The notes: generated by a model not told the origin, from the letters alone. A DNA stretch of 39,781 nucleotides from Clostridia bacterium (GCA_017415325.1 JAFQGY010000292.1:1-39781), one strand, 5' to 3'; shown: positions 1 through 8,283, numbered from the stretch's first letter. Translations and numbers: made by a program.

Positions 1-361
1 CAATATATACCGCAAGGATGGACTTGTCCGAGAACAGCTTCTTTGTGATTTTATGGAAAATCCCGGCGAAAAAACCGTAGGCACACAGTTCGGCGGTCAT
101 AGCAATGGCAGTTACAAGCGGGGGCATGGAAAAGAGCATATGCCGCAGCAAAGGACAGATCAGTCCCACGGCTCCCCCCCAGAACGGCCCGCAGACAAAT
201 CCCGCCAACAGTACCGGCAGATGCATGGGACAGAGCATCCCGCCGATCTGGGGAATCTGTCCCGTCAGAAAGGGCAGCAGCAGGGCAATGGCAAGAAACA
301 TGGCGGAATACACCATTTTTCGGATATAGGTTTTGTTGGAAGTTCCGGTTCTGTCAGTCAT
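1..361 (-). CDS. ECF transporter S component, 3' end outside window
   Basis: This is the first 120 residues of an integral membrane substrate-binding (S) subunit of an energy-coupling-factor vitamin transporter. After a short polar N-terminus the protein has long hydrophobic segments and the stretch GQIPQIGGMLCPMHLPVLL, typical of the PF12822-type S components, several of which bind pantothenate, folate or related vitamins. The substrate cannot be told from this fragment. The start ATG at 361-359 follows an AGGAG site with 6 bases between. A consensus promoter lies about 170 bases upstream, leaving a long leader that may be regulatory. No ECF ATPase or T subunit is in the window, so the protein may use a shared ECF module encoded elsewhere. 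The family call is firm; the substrate is unknown. Confidence 0.85.
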   Translation of the reverse strand, partial: MTDRTGTSNKTYIRKMVYSAMFLAIALLLPFLTGQIPQIGGMLCPMHLPVLLAGFVCGPFWGGAVGLICPLLRHMLFSMPPLVTAIAMTAELCAYGFFAGIFHKITKKLFSDKSILAVYI

Positions 362-513
362 ATTTTTCTCCTGAAAATAAAAAATAAAGATACCTCTCCG
401 CTTCTGCGGAAACAATATCTTCCTGATATACCATGTGCATATGTAACCGGTCAGACAGCCTTTTGCCGCCGCAGCAGACTTCCTGTCCGCCGCATCCGTT
501 TACCACCTTCGGA

Positions 514-542
514 TGGGGATAGTATAGCATATCCTGCGTCGG
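514..542 (-). promoter_or_regulatory. Sigma-A promoter for the ECF-S gene, with long leader
   Basis: Reading the minus strand, TTGACA, a 17-base spacer and TATACT form a near-consensus promoter. The transcript would carry about 150 bases of leader before the ATG at 361. The leader contains short self-complementary stretches (CATCCG with CGGATG near its 5' end, GCGGAC with GTCTGC further on). This hints at a riboswitch or attenuator, but I could not match it to a known class. Confidence 0.8.
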
Positions 543-690
543 ATGTCAAGGATATTTTTATCTTTTCATGCTGATGCTTAAAGAATCCTGTGGTTTTGCG
601 TTTCATCTTTTTTTATGATTTTATACTGGCGTACAGCGGGGTGTTGGCAAGATGCTTTGGGAAAGGGGGATTTTGCTTTTGCTTCTGCTT

Positions 691-838
691 ACAGCGGGGT
701 GGTTGGTACGATGACCATCGTAGGGGTGTCCTTCCGGACGGGACTCAGAGGATAGGGGAGGGAGGAAATCGGTGCTCAAACGCCGCTCCGTCCTCCCTCC
801 CCTACCCTCCGAGACCTCCCACCCCACCCTCCTTATCC
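691..838 (+). repeat. Inverted repeat, left copy
   Basis: About 150 bases that recur in inverse orientation at 1134-1280. The best conserved block runs from ACAGCGG through the near-palindrome TACGATGACCATCGTA and on through GTCCTTCCGGACGGGACTC. A purine-rich arm (GGATAGGGGAGGGAGGA) and a pyrimidine-rich arm (TCCTCCCTCCCCTACCC) within the copy can pair with each other, so each copy is itself a hairpin. It looks like a non-coding mobile or REP-like repeat. Confidence 0.8.
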
Positions 839-1133
839 AGGCTTGGCGAAGTTGGTTGCGCTGACGGAAGTTACATGGCTTAGAGCGCTTGGCTGAGTAA
901 TTGCGCTGACTTGGAATGAGAGGTTGTAGGCATTAGAGGTTTACAGGACTGAGAGAGTGCAGATTTTGAGTATTTTTGGCATGTTTATTATTAGCATGTT
1001 TGCAAGATTATAAGATTTTCGAGAAAACCGCTGTAAGCAAAACTGGATTTTTCTCAACTCTTCAACTACACAAAACCTTTCTCCACCCTTCAACCCGTGT
1101 CAGAATATTGGTGCGCACCCAAACCAGCCCAGT

Positions 1134-1280
1134 TAAGGGAGAAGGGGTGGGAGGTCTCGGAGGGTTGGGGAGGAGGGATGACGCGGCACCTGAGCGACAA
1201 TCTCCCTCCTCCCCTATCCTCTGAGTCCCGTCCGGAAGGACACCCCTACGATGGTCATCGTACCAACCACACCGCTGTAC
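1134..1280 (-). repeat. Inverted repeat, right copy
   Basis: Reverse-complement counterpart of the repeat at 691-838, with the same near-palindrome and the same FASTA-visible block around the GGACGGGACTC motif. The centre, including the purine/pyrimidine arms, has diverged. The plus strand here has many G-runs (1137-1177) with G-quadruplex potential. Confidence 0.8.
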
Positions 1281-1389
1281 GCCAGTACGAAAACTATCTT
1301 CCCCTTCTATGGTCATAGAAAATACATCACCGCTGTAAGCAAAACAAAACCCCCAGCATAAAATAAAAGAAAAAAATTCCCCCACCCTA

Positions 1390-1418
1390 TTGCACTTTCC
1401 CGCAGTTTATAGTATAAT
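1390..1418 (+). promoter_or_regulatory. recA promoter
   Basis: TTGCAC at 1390-1395, a 17-base spacer and a perfect TATAAT at 1413-1418. It lies 44 bases upstream of the chosen recA start and just upstream of a LexA-type operator. Confidence 0.9.
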
Positions 1419-1428
1419 AAAGAAAAAA

Positions 1429-1442
1429 CGAAATTATGTTCG
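1429..1442 (+). promoter_or_regulatory. LexA (DinR) box in the recA leader
   Basis: CGAAATTATGTTCG matches the Gram-positive LexA operator CGAACN4GTTCG except for A in place of C at the fifth position. It sits 10 bases after the -10 element, where bound LexA would block initiation. This indicates SOS control of recA and of the genes co-transcribed with it. Confidence 0.85.
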
Positions 1443-1461
1443 GAAAGGTGTACATACAACT

Positions 1462-2604
1462 ATGAAACAGACCAAGAAAAAGACCATCGGCACCGAAGCA
1501 GGCTCCTCTCCCGAAGAAAAAAAGAAAGCGCTGGAAACAGCCATTAAGCAGATAGAAAAAGACTACGGCAAGGGCGCCATCATGAAGATGGGCGAAAATA
1601 CCCAGATGACCGTGCAGGCCGTCTCCACCGGCTCCGTGGCGCTGGATATGGCGCTGGGTGTGGGCGGGCTGCCCAAGGGACGGATTATCGAAATTTTCGG
1701 GCCTGAATCTTCCGGTAAGACGACCCTGGCGCTCCATGCCATTGCGGAAGTCCAGAAGCTGGAAGGGGAAGCCGCCTTTATTGACGCGGAACATGCGCTG
1801 GATCCCGTGTATGCCAAGGCACTGGGCGTGGATATCGACAATCTGCTGGTGTCTCAGCCCGACAGCGGGGAACAGGCACTGGAAATCTGTGACGCTCTGG
1901 TTCGCTCCGGGGCTATCGACATCGTGGTTATCGACTCCGTAGCCGCTCTGGTTCCCCAGCAGGAAATCGACGGCGATATGGGAGCATCCCATGTGGGTCT
2001 GCAGGCAAGACTGATGTCCCAGGCACTGCGGAAGCTGTCCGGCACCATCTCCAAGACCAACTGTATCGTGATCTTCATCAACCAGCTCCGTGAAAAGGTG
2101 GGCGTCATGTACGGCAACCCCGAAGTCACCACCGGCGGCCGGGCCCTGAAGTTCTATGCCTCCGTCAGAATCGACATCCGGAAGACCGAAGCCCTGAAGA
2201 AGGGTACCGAAGTGTACGGGAACCGGGTAAAGTGCAAGGTGGTCAAGAACAAGGTGGCGCCTCCCTTTACCGTGGCGGAATTCGATATCGTGTACGGCAC
2301 CGGGATCTCCAAGTCCGGGGAAGTGCTGGATATGGCAACGGAACTGGGTATTCTGGAAAAGTCCGGGGCATGGTTCTATTATGACGGCAACCGGATCGGC
2401 CAGGGGAAGGAAAACGCCCGGCAGTTCCTGGAAAGCGATCCTGCCATGATTGCGGAAATCGAAGAAAAAATCAAGGCCATGGGCGCTCCCAAGGAAATGG
2501 ACCGGGACGACATGGACGACGATGACGACGAAGAACTGGACATCCGTCTGCTGGACATCGACGAAGACGGCGATGAAGCGGAAGAGGATGTGCTGGACGA
2601 ATAA
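1462..2604 (+). CDS. recA: Recombinase RecA
   Basis: RecA forms ATP-dependent filaments on single-stranded DNA, drives strand exchange and stimulates LexA self-cleavage. The 380-residue product has the Walker A loop GPESSGKT at residues 80-87, the [11 protein letters not shown]alker B region, the [16 protein letters not shown] loop and the [12 protein letters not shown] segment. The C-terminus is extremely acidic, with runs of Asp and Glu, a feature known to damp RecA activity. The open frame extends 24 codons further upstream, but ATG 1462 is chosen because it follows GGAAAGG and the LexA box, and the extra residues do not resemble RecA. The gene leads a likely operon with the Nudix gene, recF and recX. 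Its stop codon is followed within 12 bases by a heptamer array. Confidence 0.98.
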   Translation: MKQTKKKTIGTEAGSSPEEKKKALETAIKQIEKDYGKGAIMKMGENTQMTVQAVSTGSVALDMALGVGGLPKGRIIEIFGPESSGKTTLALHAIAEVQKLEGEAAFIDAEHALDPVYAKALGVDIDNLLVSQPDSGEQALEICDALVRSGAIDIVVIDSVAALVPQQEIDGDMGASHVGLQARLMSQALRKLSGTISKTNCIVIFINQLREKVGVMYGNPEVTTGGRALKFYASVRIDIRKTEALKKGTEVYGNRVKCKVVKNKVAPPFTVAEFDIVYGTGISKSGEVLDMATELGILEKSGAWFYYDGNRIGQGKENARQFLESDPAMIAEIEEKIKAMGAPKEMDRDDMDDDDDEELDIRLLDIDEDGDEAEEDVLDE

Positions 2605-2615
2605 TAAAAGAAACG

Positions 2616-2643
2616 TAAGAAATAAGAAGTAAGAAATAAGAGA
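2616..2643 (+). repeat. TAAGARR heptamer array (recA-Nudix gap)
   Basis: Four perfect contiguous units: TAAGAAA, TAAGAAG, TAAGAAA, TAAGAGA, followed by TA. It fills most of the gap between recA and the Nudix gene. No clear Shine-Dalgarno site remains in front of the Nudix start. Confidence 0.9.
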
Positions 2644-2660
2644 TATACAGCTGCAGTTTT

Positions 2661-3185
2661 ATGGAAATTTTTGATGTGTACGACCGGAACGGTAATGTGA
2701 CCGAAAAGACCCGGATACGGGGGACAGATCTGCCGGACGGGGAATATTATCTGGGAATTCATGTGTATATCTGTCGGTCTGACGGATCTTTCCTGCTCCA
2801 GAAACGTGCAGAAGATAAGAAATTTCAGCCCGGTGCATGGGAAATCCTGCTGGAACATGCCATTGCCGGAGAAACCAGTGCCGAATGTGCCTGCCGTGGT
2901 GTTCAGGAAGAACTCGGACTGTCCTTTCCGCCGGAACAATTCGTCCATGTTACACGCCTGTTCTGGCATGAATACCACCACATTGTGGATGCCTACTTTC
3001 TGACAGCAGATATTTCACTTGAAGAAATAACCCTGCAGAAAACAGAACTGACCGATGTGAAATGGATATCATATGCAGCGATGCTGGATTTTCTGGATCA
3101 CATTGATTACCGCCCGGAAGAGTATTTGTCTTCTGTACGGACATATATCGAAGATACCATCGGAAGCTGTCTGCACAACACATGA
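2661..3185 (+). CDS. Nudix hydrolase with an altered Nudix box
   Basis: This is a 174-residue Nudix-fold protein resembling the isopentenyl-diphosphate-isomerase-like (YfcD) group. Members usually cleave nucleoside diphosphates linked to another moiety. The Nudix box lies at residues 65-87, but two canonical positions differ: Glu65 replaces the first Gly, and Gly80 replaces the Glu after Arg79 (RG rather than RE). Glu71, Glu83, Glu84 and Gly86 are kept. The missing Glu normally helps bind metal, so activity may be changed or low. The ATG is preceded by a heptamer array and has only a weak ribosome site. Its stop overlaps the recF start (ATGA), so the two are probably translationally coupled. 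The substrate is unknown. Confidence 0.85.
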   Translation: MEIFDVYDRNGNVTEKTRIRGTDLPDGEYYLGIHVYICRSDGSFLLQKRAEDKKFQPGAWEILLEHAIAGETSAECACRGVQEELGLSFPPEQFVHVTRLFWHEYHHIVDAYFLTADISLEEITLQKTELTDVKWISYAAMLDFLDHIDYRPEEYLSSVRTYIEDTIGSCLHNT

Positions 3186-4354
3186 TAACATCCATCCACT
3201 ATACAGACTACCGGAATCTGGCGGACTGCACAGTCACCTTTGAGCCGGGGGTCAATGTGCTCTGGGGTATGAACGCCCAGGGAAAATCCAATATCCTGGA
3301 AGGGATCTATTACTTCGCAAGAGGCAAGTCCTTCCGGGGAGCCCACGACAGGGAACTGATCCGGTTCGGCGCACCCTTTGCCCGGGCGGAACTTACCTGT
3401 CTCCGGGACGGGCATGAGCATCCCACCACCCTGGAAGCCTACCTGCCCAGAACCGGCAAAAAACGATTCACCAAAAACGGCGCACCGCTCTCTTCTGTGG
3501 TGGAGCTGATGGGACATGTCCGGGCGGTGCTGTTCTGTCCGGCACACCTGTCCATTGTCACAGGCGGCCCCCTGGAACGGCGTACCCTCATGGACGTGGC
3601 CCTCTCCCAGCTCTCCCCCACCTACCTGACCCATCTGCGCCGGTACGCAAAACTGCTGGCCGACCGGAATGCCCTGATCAAGCTGGCGGCGGCAGGACAG
3701 AACGTCACTGAGGCGGAATGGGAAGTGTATGCGGAGCAGATGAGTATGCACGGGGCGAAAATTGCCGCTTACCGGAATGAGTATGTCACCCTGCTGGCCG
3801 ATGCCGTGGCGGACTATTTCTCTGCCATGACGGGAGGAGCGGAAGTGCCCGCTGTCAGCTACCAGAGCCATGCCGTCGGAGAAGAGGACGGCGCCTGTCC
3901 CATGTACCTCACCGGTGCCCCGGGAGAAGAACAGCCGGATACAAAATCCATGGAGGACAGACTCAGAGAACGGCTCACCATCCACAGAGAACGGGAAATC
4001 GCCGCCGGGGTCACCCTGTTCGGTACCCACAAGGACGATATCCGCCTGATGCTCAACGACAAGGAAGCCCGCCTGTACGGTTCCCAGGGACAGCAGCGGA
4101 GCATGGTACTGGCCATCAAGCTGGCCGAAGGTGCCATTTCCGCCCGATGTGCCGCACTGCACGGGGGAGAGTCGCCGGTGTATCTGCTGGACGACGTGTT
4201 CTCCGAACTGGACGGACGCCGCAGAGCCTTCCTCATGGAAGAACTGGGCGAGCGGCAGATCATCGTGACCTCCTGCGAACCGGATGTAATCTCCGCCAAA
4301 GAACGGGTCAGCTTCCGGCAGGTGGAAAACGGAGATATAAAAGATAAGAAGTAA
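3182..4354 (+). CDS. recF: DNA replication and repair protein RecF
   Basis: RecF is an SMC-like ATPase that, with RecO and RecR, loads RecA at single-strand gaps. The 390-residue protein begins with the typical ITSIHYTDYRNL and has Walker A NAQGKSN at 31-37, a GSQGQQRS signature motif and a Walker B of the form VYLLDDVFSELD near the C-terminus. It starts at the ATGA overlap with the Nudix gene. In most Firmicutes recF follows dnaN near the origin. Here it lies between recA and recX, which puts it under the same probable LexA control. The last residues (KDKK) and the TAA stop are encoded by the beginning of a heptamer array. Confidence 0.96.
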   Translation: MITSIHYTDYRNLADCTVTFEPGVNVLWGMNAQGKSNILEGIYYFARGKSFRGAHDRELIRFGAPFARAELTCLRDGHEHPTTLEAYLPRTGKKRFTKNGAPLSSVVELMGHVRAVLFCPAHLSIVTGGPLERRTLMDVALSQLSPTYLTHLRRYAKLLADRNALIKLAAAGQNVTEAEWEVYAEQMSMHGAKIAAYRNEYVTLLADAVADYFSAMTGGAEVPAVSYQSHAVGEEDGACPMYLTGAPGEEQPDTKSMEDRLRERLTIHREREIAAGVTLFGTHKDDIRLMLNDKEARLYGSQGQQRSMVLAIKLAEGAISARCAALHGGESPVYLLDDVFSELDGRRRAFLMEELGERQIIVTSCEPDVISAKERVSFRQVENGDIKDKK

Positions 4355-4360
4355 GAGATA
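4345..4360 (+). repeat. TAAGARR heptamers at the recF stop
   Basis: Two units (TAAGAAG, TAAGAGA) plus TA. The recF stop codon is the TAA of the second unit, so the array encodes the last residues of RecF and ends it. Confidence 0.85.
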
Positions 4361-4383
4361 TTTCGGCTGTCACGGAGGGCGCT

Positions 4384-5031
4384 ATGTATCTGCTTGGGCT
4401 TGTGATTTCAGACCGGGATGTGTTTGTCACCATCGGCAATGACGACGGACGGGAGGAGTTTGTGCTCTCTCCCAACCGATGGAAAAAACTGGCGGCTGCT
4501 TTCGGCATCGGAGACATAGAGGAACCCATCTCCGTCACTGCCGGATTTTACGATGCGGTTTCCGATGCGGCAGGGGCCACAAGAGCACTGCGGGACGGTG
4601 CAAAGGTGCTGTCCGGCGGGCCCAAAAGCAGACGGGAGCTGATCCATAAGCTGTGTGACAGAGGTGCCTCCAGAGCCCACGCCGAAGAAGCCGCAGACTA
4701 TCTGGAAAAACGGGGCTACCTGAACGAAACAGAGCAGGCCGAAACCCTGGCCAGATCTCTCCTGCGCCGGAACCACTACGGCAGACTGCGGATCCGGGCA
4801 TATCTGGGCAGTCACGGATACGGCGCCGCGGCTGTGAACGAAGCACTGGGCAACATCTCCCCCGTGGACTGGCGGGAAGGCTGCATCACGCTGATCGAGC
4901 GGAAATATACCCCCTGGCCCACCGATATGGACGGACAGAAAAAAGCCTACGCAGCACTGGGCAGACTGGGATATACGGCGGATGAAGTAAAGACCGCACT
5001 GCGGTGCAAAAGAAATAGTGATATGCTGTGA
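4384..5031 (+). CDS. recX: Regulatory protein RecX
   Basis: RecX binds RecA filaments and restrains their growth and activity. The 215-residue protein fits the family's size and layout. A less conserved N-terminal third is followed by helical repeats with the characteristic SRRELIHKLCDRGAS, EEAADYLEKRGYLNE, RNHYGRLRIRAYLGSHGY and ALGRLGYTADEVKTAL segments. ATG 4384 has a CGGAGGG ribosome site at good spacing. It is the last gene of the recA cluster and is followed by a non-coding repeat. Keeping recX in the same transcript as recA fits joint SOS induction of activator and brake. Confidence 0.93.
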   Translation: MYLLGLVISDRDVFVTIGNDDGREEFVLSPNRWKKLAAAFGIGDIEEPISVTAGFYDAVSDAAGATRALRDGAKVLSGGPKSRRELIHKLCDRGASRAHAEEAADYLEKRGYLNETEQAETLARSLLRRNHYGRLRIRAYLGSHGYGAAAVNEALGNISPVDWREGCITLIERKYTPWPTDMDGQKKAYAALGRLGYTADEVKTALRCKRNSDML

Positions 5032-5047
5032 AAAAAGTACCTGACAG

Positions 5048-5276
5048 ACGAAATCCAGCAATCGGAAACGATCTATGGTGAGCAGGGAGGATGGCCCCCC
5101 ACTTACTGTGTAAGTGAGAACTCGCTCTACTACTTCTGATGCTGTGAAGGTCGATCACCGCTGTATCACAAAACGCTCGCCCCACCCAACTGCCTTGGGT
5201 GAGCCTACTGCACCCAATAAAAATTTGTTTCACCTTGTTGAAAGTTTTTGCCAAGCTTTTTTCAAAAAGCGTCCCG
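5048..5276 (+). repeat. Intergenic repeat family, copy A
   Basis: This fills most of the 294-base gap between recX and rimO. It shares with copies at 8390-8567 and 39612-39781 a 5' block (ACGAAATCCAGCA, then GAAACGATCTATGGTGAGCA), a GAACTCGCT block and a 3' end made of AAAGTTTTTGCC plus a short hairpin (GCTTTTTTCAAAAAGC). The middle is different from the other two. I see no coding potential. The terminal hairpin could act as a terminator after recX. Confidence 0.8.
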
Positions 5277-5325
5277 TTCCCCCATAATGAATACTATGCA
5301 ATCACCAAAAAGGAGTACAACCAAA

Positions 5326-6681
5326 ATGGTAAAAGTCGGTTTTGTGTCGCTGGGCTGTTCCAAGAACCTGTGCGATACGGAAGTTATGCTGCATCACCTG
5401 ATGGAAGCCGGGTATGAGATTACGCCGGAAGAAACCGAAGCGGATGTGGTGATCGTCAATACCTGTGCCTTTATCGAAAGCGCCAAGAAGGAATCCATCG
5501 AAAATATTCTGGATATCGCCTGGCTGAAGGAAAACAAAGACCTGAAAGGGCTCATCGTCACCGGATGCATGGCGGAACGGTACCGGGAACAGGTGCTGAC
5601 CGAAATGCCCGAAGTGGACGCCGTGCTGGGGGTGGGCAGTATCCATAATATCGTGGAAGCTGTCAAATCCGTTCTGGATAATGCCGGGAAGAAGAACCCC
5701 GAAAAGTACGCCAGCTTCGAGGATAAGGAAACCTGTCCCATGGGCGGCGACCGGATCATCACCACCGGCGACCATATGGCCTACCTGAAAATAGCCGAAG
5801 GCTGCTCCAACCGGTGTACCTACTGCGCCATCCCGAATATCCGGGGTAAAATGCGCTCCCGCACCATGAAGGACATCGTGGAAGAAGCCACCATGCTGGA
5901 CGCCATGGGCATCAAGGAACTGAACATTATCGCCCAGGACACCACCGCATACGGCATCGACCTGTACGGCTACTACGCCCTGCCGGAGCTGCTCAGAGGC
6001 ATCTGTGACGCCACCAAAATTCCGTGGATCCGCCTGCTGTACTGCTATCCCGATAAGATCACCGACGAGCTGGTGGCCGAAATGCGGGACAACCCCAGAA
6101 TCGTCAAGTATATCGACATCCCGATCCAGCATATCAACGACGACGTGCTGAAGCGCATGAACCGGCACGGCGGCAGTGAAACCATCAAGGACACCATCGC
6201 CAGACTGCGCAGGGAAGTCCCCGGCATCATCCTCCGCTCCACCGCCATCGTGGGCTTCCCCGGCGAAACCAAGGAACAGTTTGAAGAGCTGGCCCAGTTT
6301 GTGAAGGATACCAAGTTCGAACGGTTCGGTGTGTTTGCCTACTCCAGAGAAGAAGATACCCCCGCCTACGATTTCCCGGATCAGGTGGACGAGAAAACCG
6401 CCCAGAAGCGATGCGACATCCTGATGCGTTCCCAGAACCAGATCAGCGAAGCCTTCAACGAGTCCCGTGTGGGCAGCGTTGTACACGTGCTGTGCGAAGG
6501 GTTCGACCCCGTTGCGGAAGCCCATTTCGGACGCACCTATGGGGAAGCCGCCGACATCGACGGGAAGGTGTGGTTCACCTGCGACAAGCCCAATCTGCGG
6601 ATCGCCGAAGGGGAAATGATCGACGTGAAAATCACCGATGCGCTGGATTATGACCTGGTGGGCAAGCCCATTCTGCTGTAA
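5326..6681 (+). CDS. rimO: Ribosomal protein S12 methylthiotransferase RimO
   Basis: RimO is a radical SAM enzyme that adds a methylthio group to an Asp of ribosomal protein S12. The 451-residue product has the N-terminal UPF0004 cluster cysteines C11, C47 and C81, the radical SAM motif CSNRCTYC at 160-167, the family-typical NIIAQDTTAYGIDLYG segment, and a C-terminal TRAM-like region. Longer in-frame starts exist, but ATG 5326 is preceded by AGGAG at 5311-5315 and gives the conserved VKVGFVSLGCSKN beginning. It forms a unit with pgsA 12 bases downstream. In many Firmicutes rimO, pgsA, cinA and recA are adjacent; here recA lies upstream and cinA is not in the window. Confidence 0.96.
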   Translation: MVKVGFVSLGCSKNLCDTEVMLHHLMEAGYEITPEETEADVVIVNTCAFIESAKKESIENILDIAWLKENKDLKGLIVTGCMAERYREQVLTEMPEVDAVLGVGSIHNIVEAVKSVLDNAGKKNPEKYASFEDKETCPMGGDRIITTGDHMAYLKIAEGCSNRCTYCAIPNIRGKMRSRTMKDIVEEATMLDAMGIKELNIIAQDTTAYGIDLYGYYALPELLRGICDATKIPWIRLLYCYPDKITDELVAEMRDNPRIVKYIDIPIQHINDDVLKRMNRHGGSETIKDTIARLRREVPGIILRSTAIVGFPGETKEQFEELAQFVKDTKFERFGVFAYSREEDTPAYDFPDQVDEKTAQKRCDILMRSQNQISEAFNESRVGSVVHVLCEGFDPVAEAHFGRTYGEAADIDGKVWFTCDKPNLRIAEGEMIDVKITDALDYDLVGKPILL

Positions 6682-6693
6682 CGGAGGTACCAA

Positions 6694-7275
6694 ATGAATC
6701 TGCCCAATAAACTCACCGTCTTCCGCCTGTGCATGGTGCCGGTGTTCCTCATCTGCCTGTGCGTGCCCCTGCCCATCGGGGATACCGCACTGCGGCTCAT
6801 CACAGCAGCCATCTTCGCCGTGGTGTCCCTGACCGATATGATCGACGGGAAAATCGCCCGGAAATATAATCTCATCACCGACTTCGGCAAGTTCATGGAT
6901 CCTCTGGCGGACAAGTTTCTGGTGATCTCCGCCATGCTGGGGATTCTGGCCAAATACGACTACCTGCGCTCCGTCTTCATCTGGGCGGCGGCTGTGGTGA
7001 TCTTCCGGGAACTGGCGGTCACCTCCATCCGTCTGGTGGCGGCACAGAAAAGCGGCATGGTGGTGGCGGCAAGCTGGCTGGGCAAGGTGAAGACCGTAAC
7101 CCAGATGACCTGCATCCTCGCCATCCTGCTGGAACCCGTGATCCTACCTTTCCCCCTGTTCACCGAATACCACCTGCTGTCCTACGTGACCATGGCCGCC
7201 ATGACCGTCATGACCCTGTGGTCCGGGATTGACTATCTGAAAACCTACTGGAAGTTCCTGGACCCCCAGAAGTAA
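6694..7275 (+). CDS. pgsA: CDP-diacylglycerol-glycerol-3-phosphate 3-phosphatidyltransferase
   Basis: PgsA makes phosphatidylglycerol phosphate, the committed step to phosphatidylglycerol and cardiolipin, in the cytoplasmic membrane. The 193-residue protein carries the complete CDP-alcohol phosphotransferase signature DGxxARx8Gx3Dx3D in DGKIARKYNLITDFGKFMD and the following residues (near 50-73). It has several hydrophobic transmembrane segments, and starts with NLPNKLTVFRL, typical of the family. The start follows GGAGGT, 12 bases after the rimO stop, so the two are co-transcribed. Confidence 0.95.
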   Translation: MNLPNKLTVFRLCMVPVFLICLCVPLPIGDTALRLITAAIFAVVSLTDMIDGKIARKYNLITDFGKFMDPLADKFLVISAMLGILAKYDYLRSVFIWAAAVVIFRELAVTSIRLVAAQKSGMVVAASWLGKVKTVTQMTCILAILLEPVILPFPLFTEYHLLSYVTMAAMTVMTLWSGIDYLKTYWKFLDPQK

Positions 7276-7285
7276 GGGATGGCGT

Positions 7286-7486
7286 ATGAAAAAGTACGAA
7301 TATGTCAGCATCGACATCAACTGGGTCTTTGGCTCCGGAAATACACAGCACAGAGAGATTATCGACAAGTATGCCGCAGACGGGTATACCTATAAAGGGT
7401 ACATCCCTACCAGCATCACTGCACAGGGGAGACCCACAAAAATAGATCTGATTTTTGAAATCGATACAGACGATAGTAAGAGGTAA
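7286..7486 (+). CDS. DUF4177 family small protein
   Basis: This 66-residue protein matches the pattern of DUF4177: it opens with KKYEYVSIDI, has a central HREIIDKYAADGY helix and ends in a hydrophobic strand (KIDLIFEI). Such proteins are predicted small alpha-beta folds of unknown function. It begins 10 bases after pgsA with an AGGGATGG ribosome site, and the next gene starts 3 bases after its stop, so it is inside the rimO-pgsA operon. Confidence 0.8.
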   Translation: MKKYEYVSIDINWVFGSGNTQHREIIDKYAADGYTYKGYIPTSITAQGRPTKIDLIFEIDTDDSKR

Positions 7487-7489
7487 TTT

Positions 7490-8239
7490 ATGGAACAAAT
7501 CTATACCATACCGGTCAACGAGGCCTTTGAAGCGGTAGCCAAGCCGGAAACCCAGTGCAGATGCCCCTTCTGCTTGATGTACAACCGTCTGGAAGCCAAT
7601 GAACTGGATCTGATTCTGGGGGCATCCATGATGGAACCGGACGTACGGCTGAAAACCAACGAACAGGGCTTCTGTGACACCCACTACGGCCTGATGTTCG
7701 AGAGAAGCAAACGGCTTCCCCTGGCGCTGATGATGGAATCCCATCTGGACTCTCTGGCAAAGGAGCTGACCGTGGGCGGTATGTTCCCGGCGAAGGCGGC
7801 GGAAAACGCAGGCAAGCGGCTGGAAAAGCTGGAACACGAATGCTACGTCTGCGGCCGGATCGAGTACAACTTCACCCGCATGGTGGAAACAGCCGCCCTG
7901 CTGTGGCAGAGTGACTCCGCCTTCCACGAAAAGGTAAAGATGGTGGACTATTTCTGCCTGCCCCACTACGGGATGTTCATCCGCGCAGCCAAGGAACGGC
8001 TGTCCAAGAAGGACTTCATCCAGTTCTATGCCGAAATCGCCGAAGTGGAAAACAAGTATTTCACCACCCTCCGGGAAGATGTCAGCTGGTTCTGCAAGAA
8101 GTTCGACTACCGCTACACCGAAGAACCCTGGGGCAACGCCAAAGACGCCCCCGAAAGAGCCAGAGCTTTCCTCTCCGGCACCCTGCACGTACAGGAACAG
8201 GAAGACCCCACCAAGAAGAACTCGGGGGGACTGACTTGA
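7490..8239 (+). CDS. DUF6062 family protein with cysteine pairs
   Basis: This 249-residue protein resembles the DUF6062 family, whose function is unknown. It contains CRCPFC near residue 23, CDTH near 64, CYVCGRI near 119 and CLPH near 155. These four paired Cys/His motifs suggest two bound zinc ions or metal clusters. There is no signal peptide or membrane segment. It starts 3 bases after the DUF4177 gene and is the last gene of the operon. The C-terminal tail is charged and probably disordered. A heptamer array begins 2 bases after the stop. Confidence 0.75.
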   Translation: MEQIYTIPVNEAFEAVAKPETQCRCPFCLMYNRLEANELDLILGASMMEPDVRLKTNEQGFCDTHYGLMFERSKRLPLALMMESHLDSLAKELTVGGMFPAKAAENAGKRLEKLEHECYVCGRIEYNFTRMVETAALLWQSDSAFHEKVKMVDYFCLPHYGMFIRAAKERLSKKDFIQFYAEIAEVENKYFTTLREDVSWFCKKFDYRYTEEPWGNAKDAPERARAFLSGTLHVQEQEDPTKKNSGGLT

Positions 8240-8241
8240 AA

Positions 8242-8269
8242 TAAGAGGTAAGAGATAAGAAGTAAGAAA
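8242..8269 (+). repeat. TAAGARR heptamer array after DUF6062
   Basis: Four contiguous units (TAAGAGG, TAAGAGA, TAAGAAG, TAAGAAA) followed by TAG. It starts 2 bases after the DUF6062 stop. An array of opposite orientation lies at 8352-8365, so the two face each other across a terminator-like hairpin. Confidence 0.9.
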
Positions 8270-8283
8270 TAGTTCTGCATAAA

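Larger units (their letters stand above)
575..1389. other. 815-base stretch without a gene
   Basis: No open frame here has a ribosome binding site or resembles a protein. The region contains a large inverted repeat (about 691-838 against 1134-1280), scattered copies of a short motif like TTGCTTACAGCGGTG (near 627, 687, 1030, 1270 and 1335, on both strands), and a G-rich tract at 1137-1177. It ends at the recA promoter. Confidence 0.75.

Noticed and set aside
475..491. A stretch in the ECF-S leader similar to a B12-box
   Set aside because: Only this one element is similar, and the rest of a cobalamin riboswitch would not fit between the promoter and this point.
53..574. Open frame on the plus strand at the start of the window
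   Set aside because: It runs antisense through the ECF-S gene and promoter, has no ribosome site and its composition is unlike a protein.
590..1385. Several short open frames within the inverted repeat region
   Set aside because: They coincide with the repeats, lack ribosome sites and have low-complexity translations.
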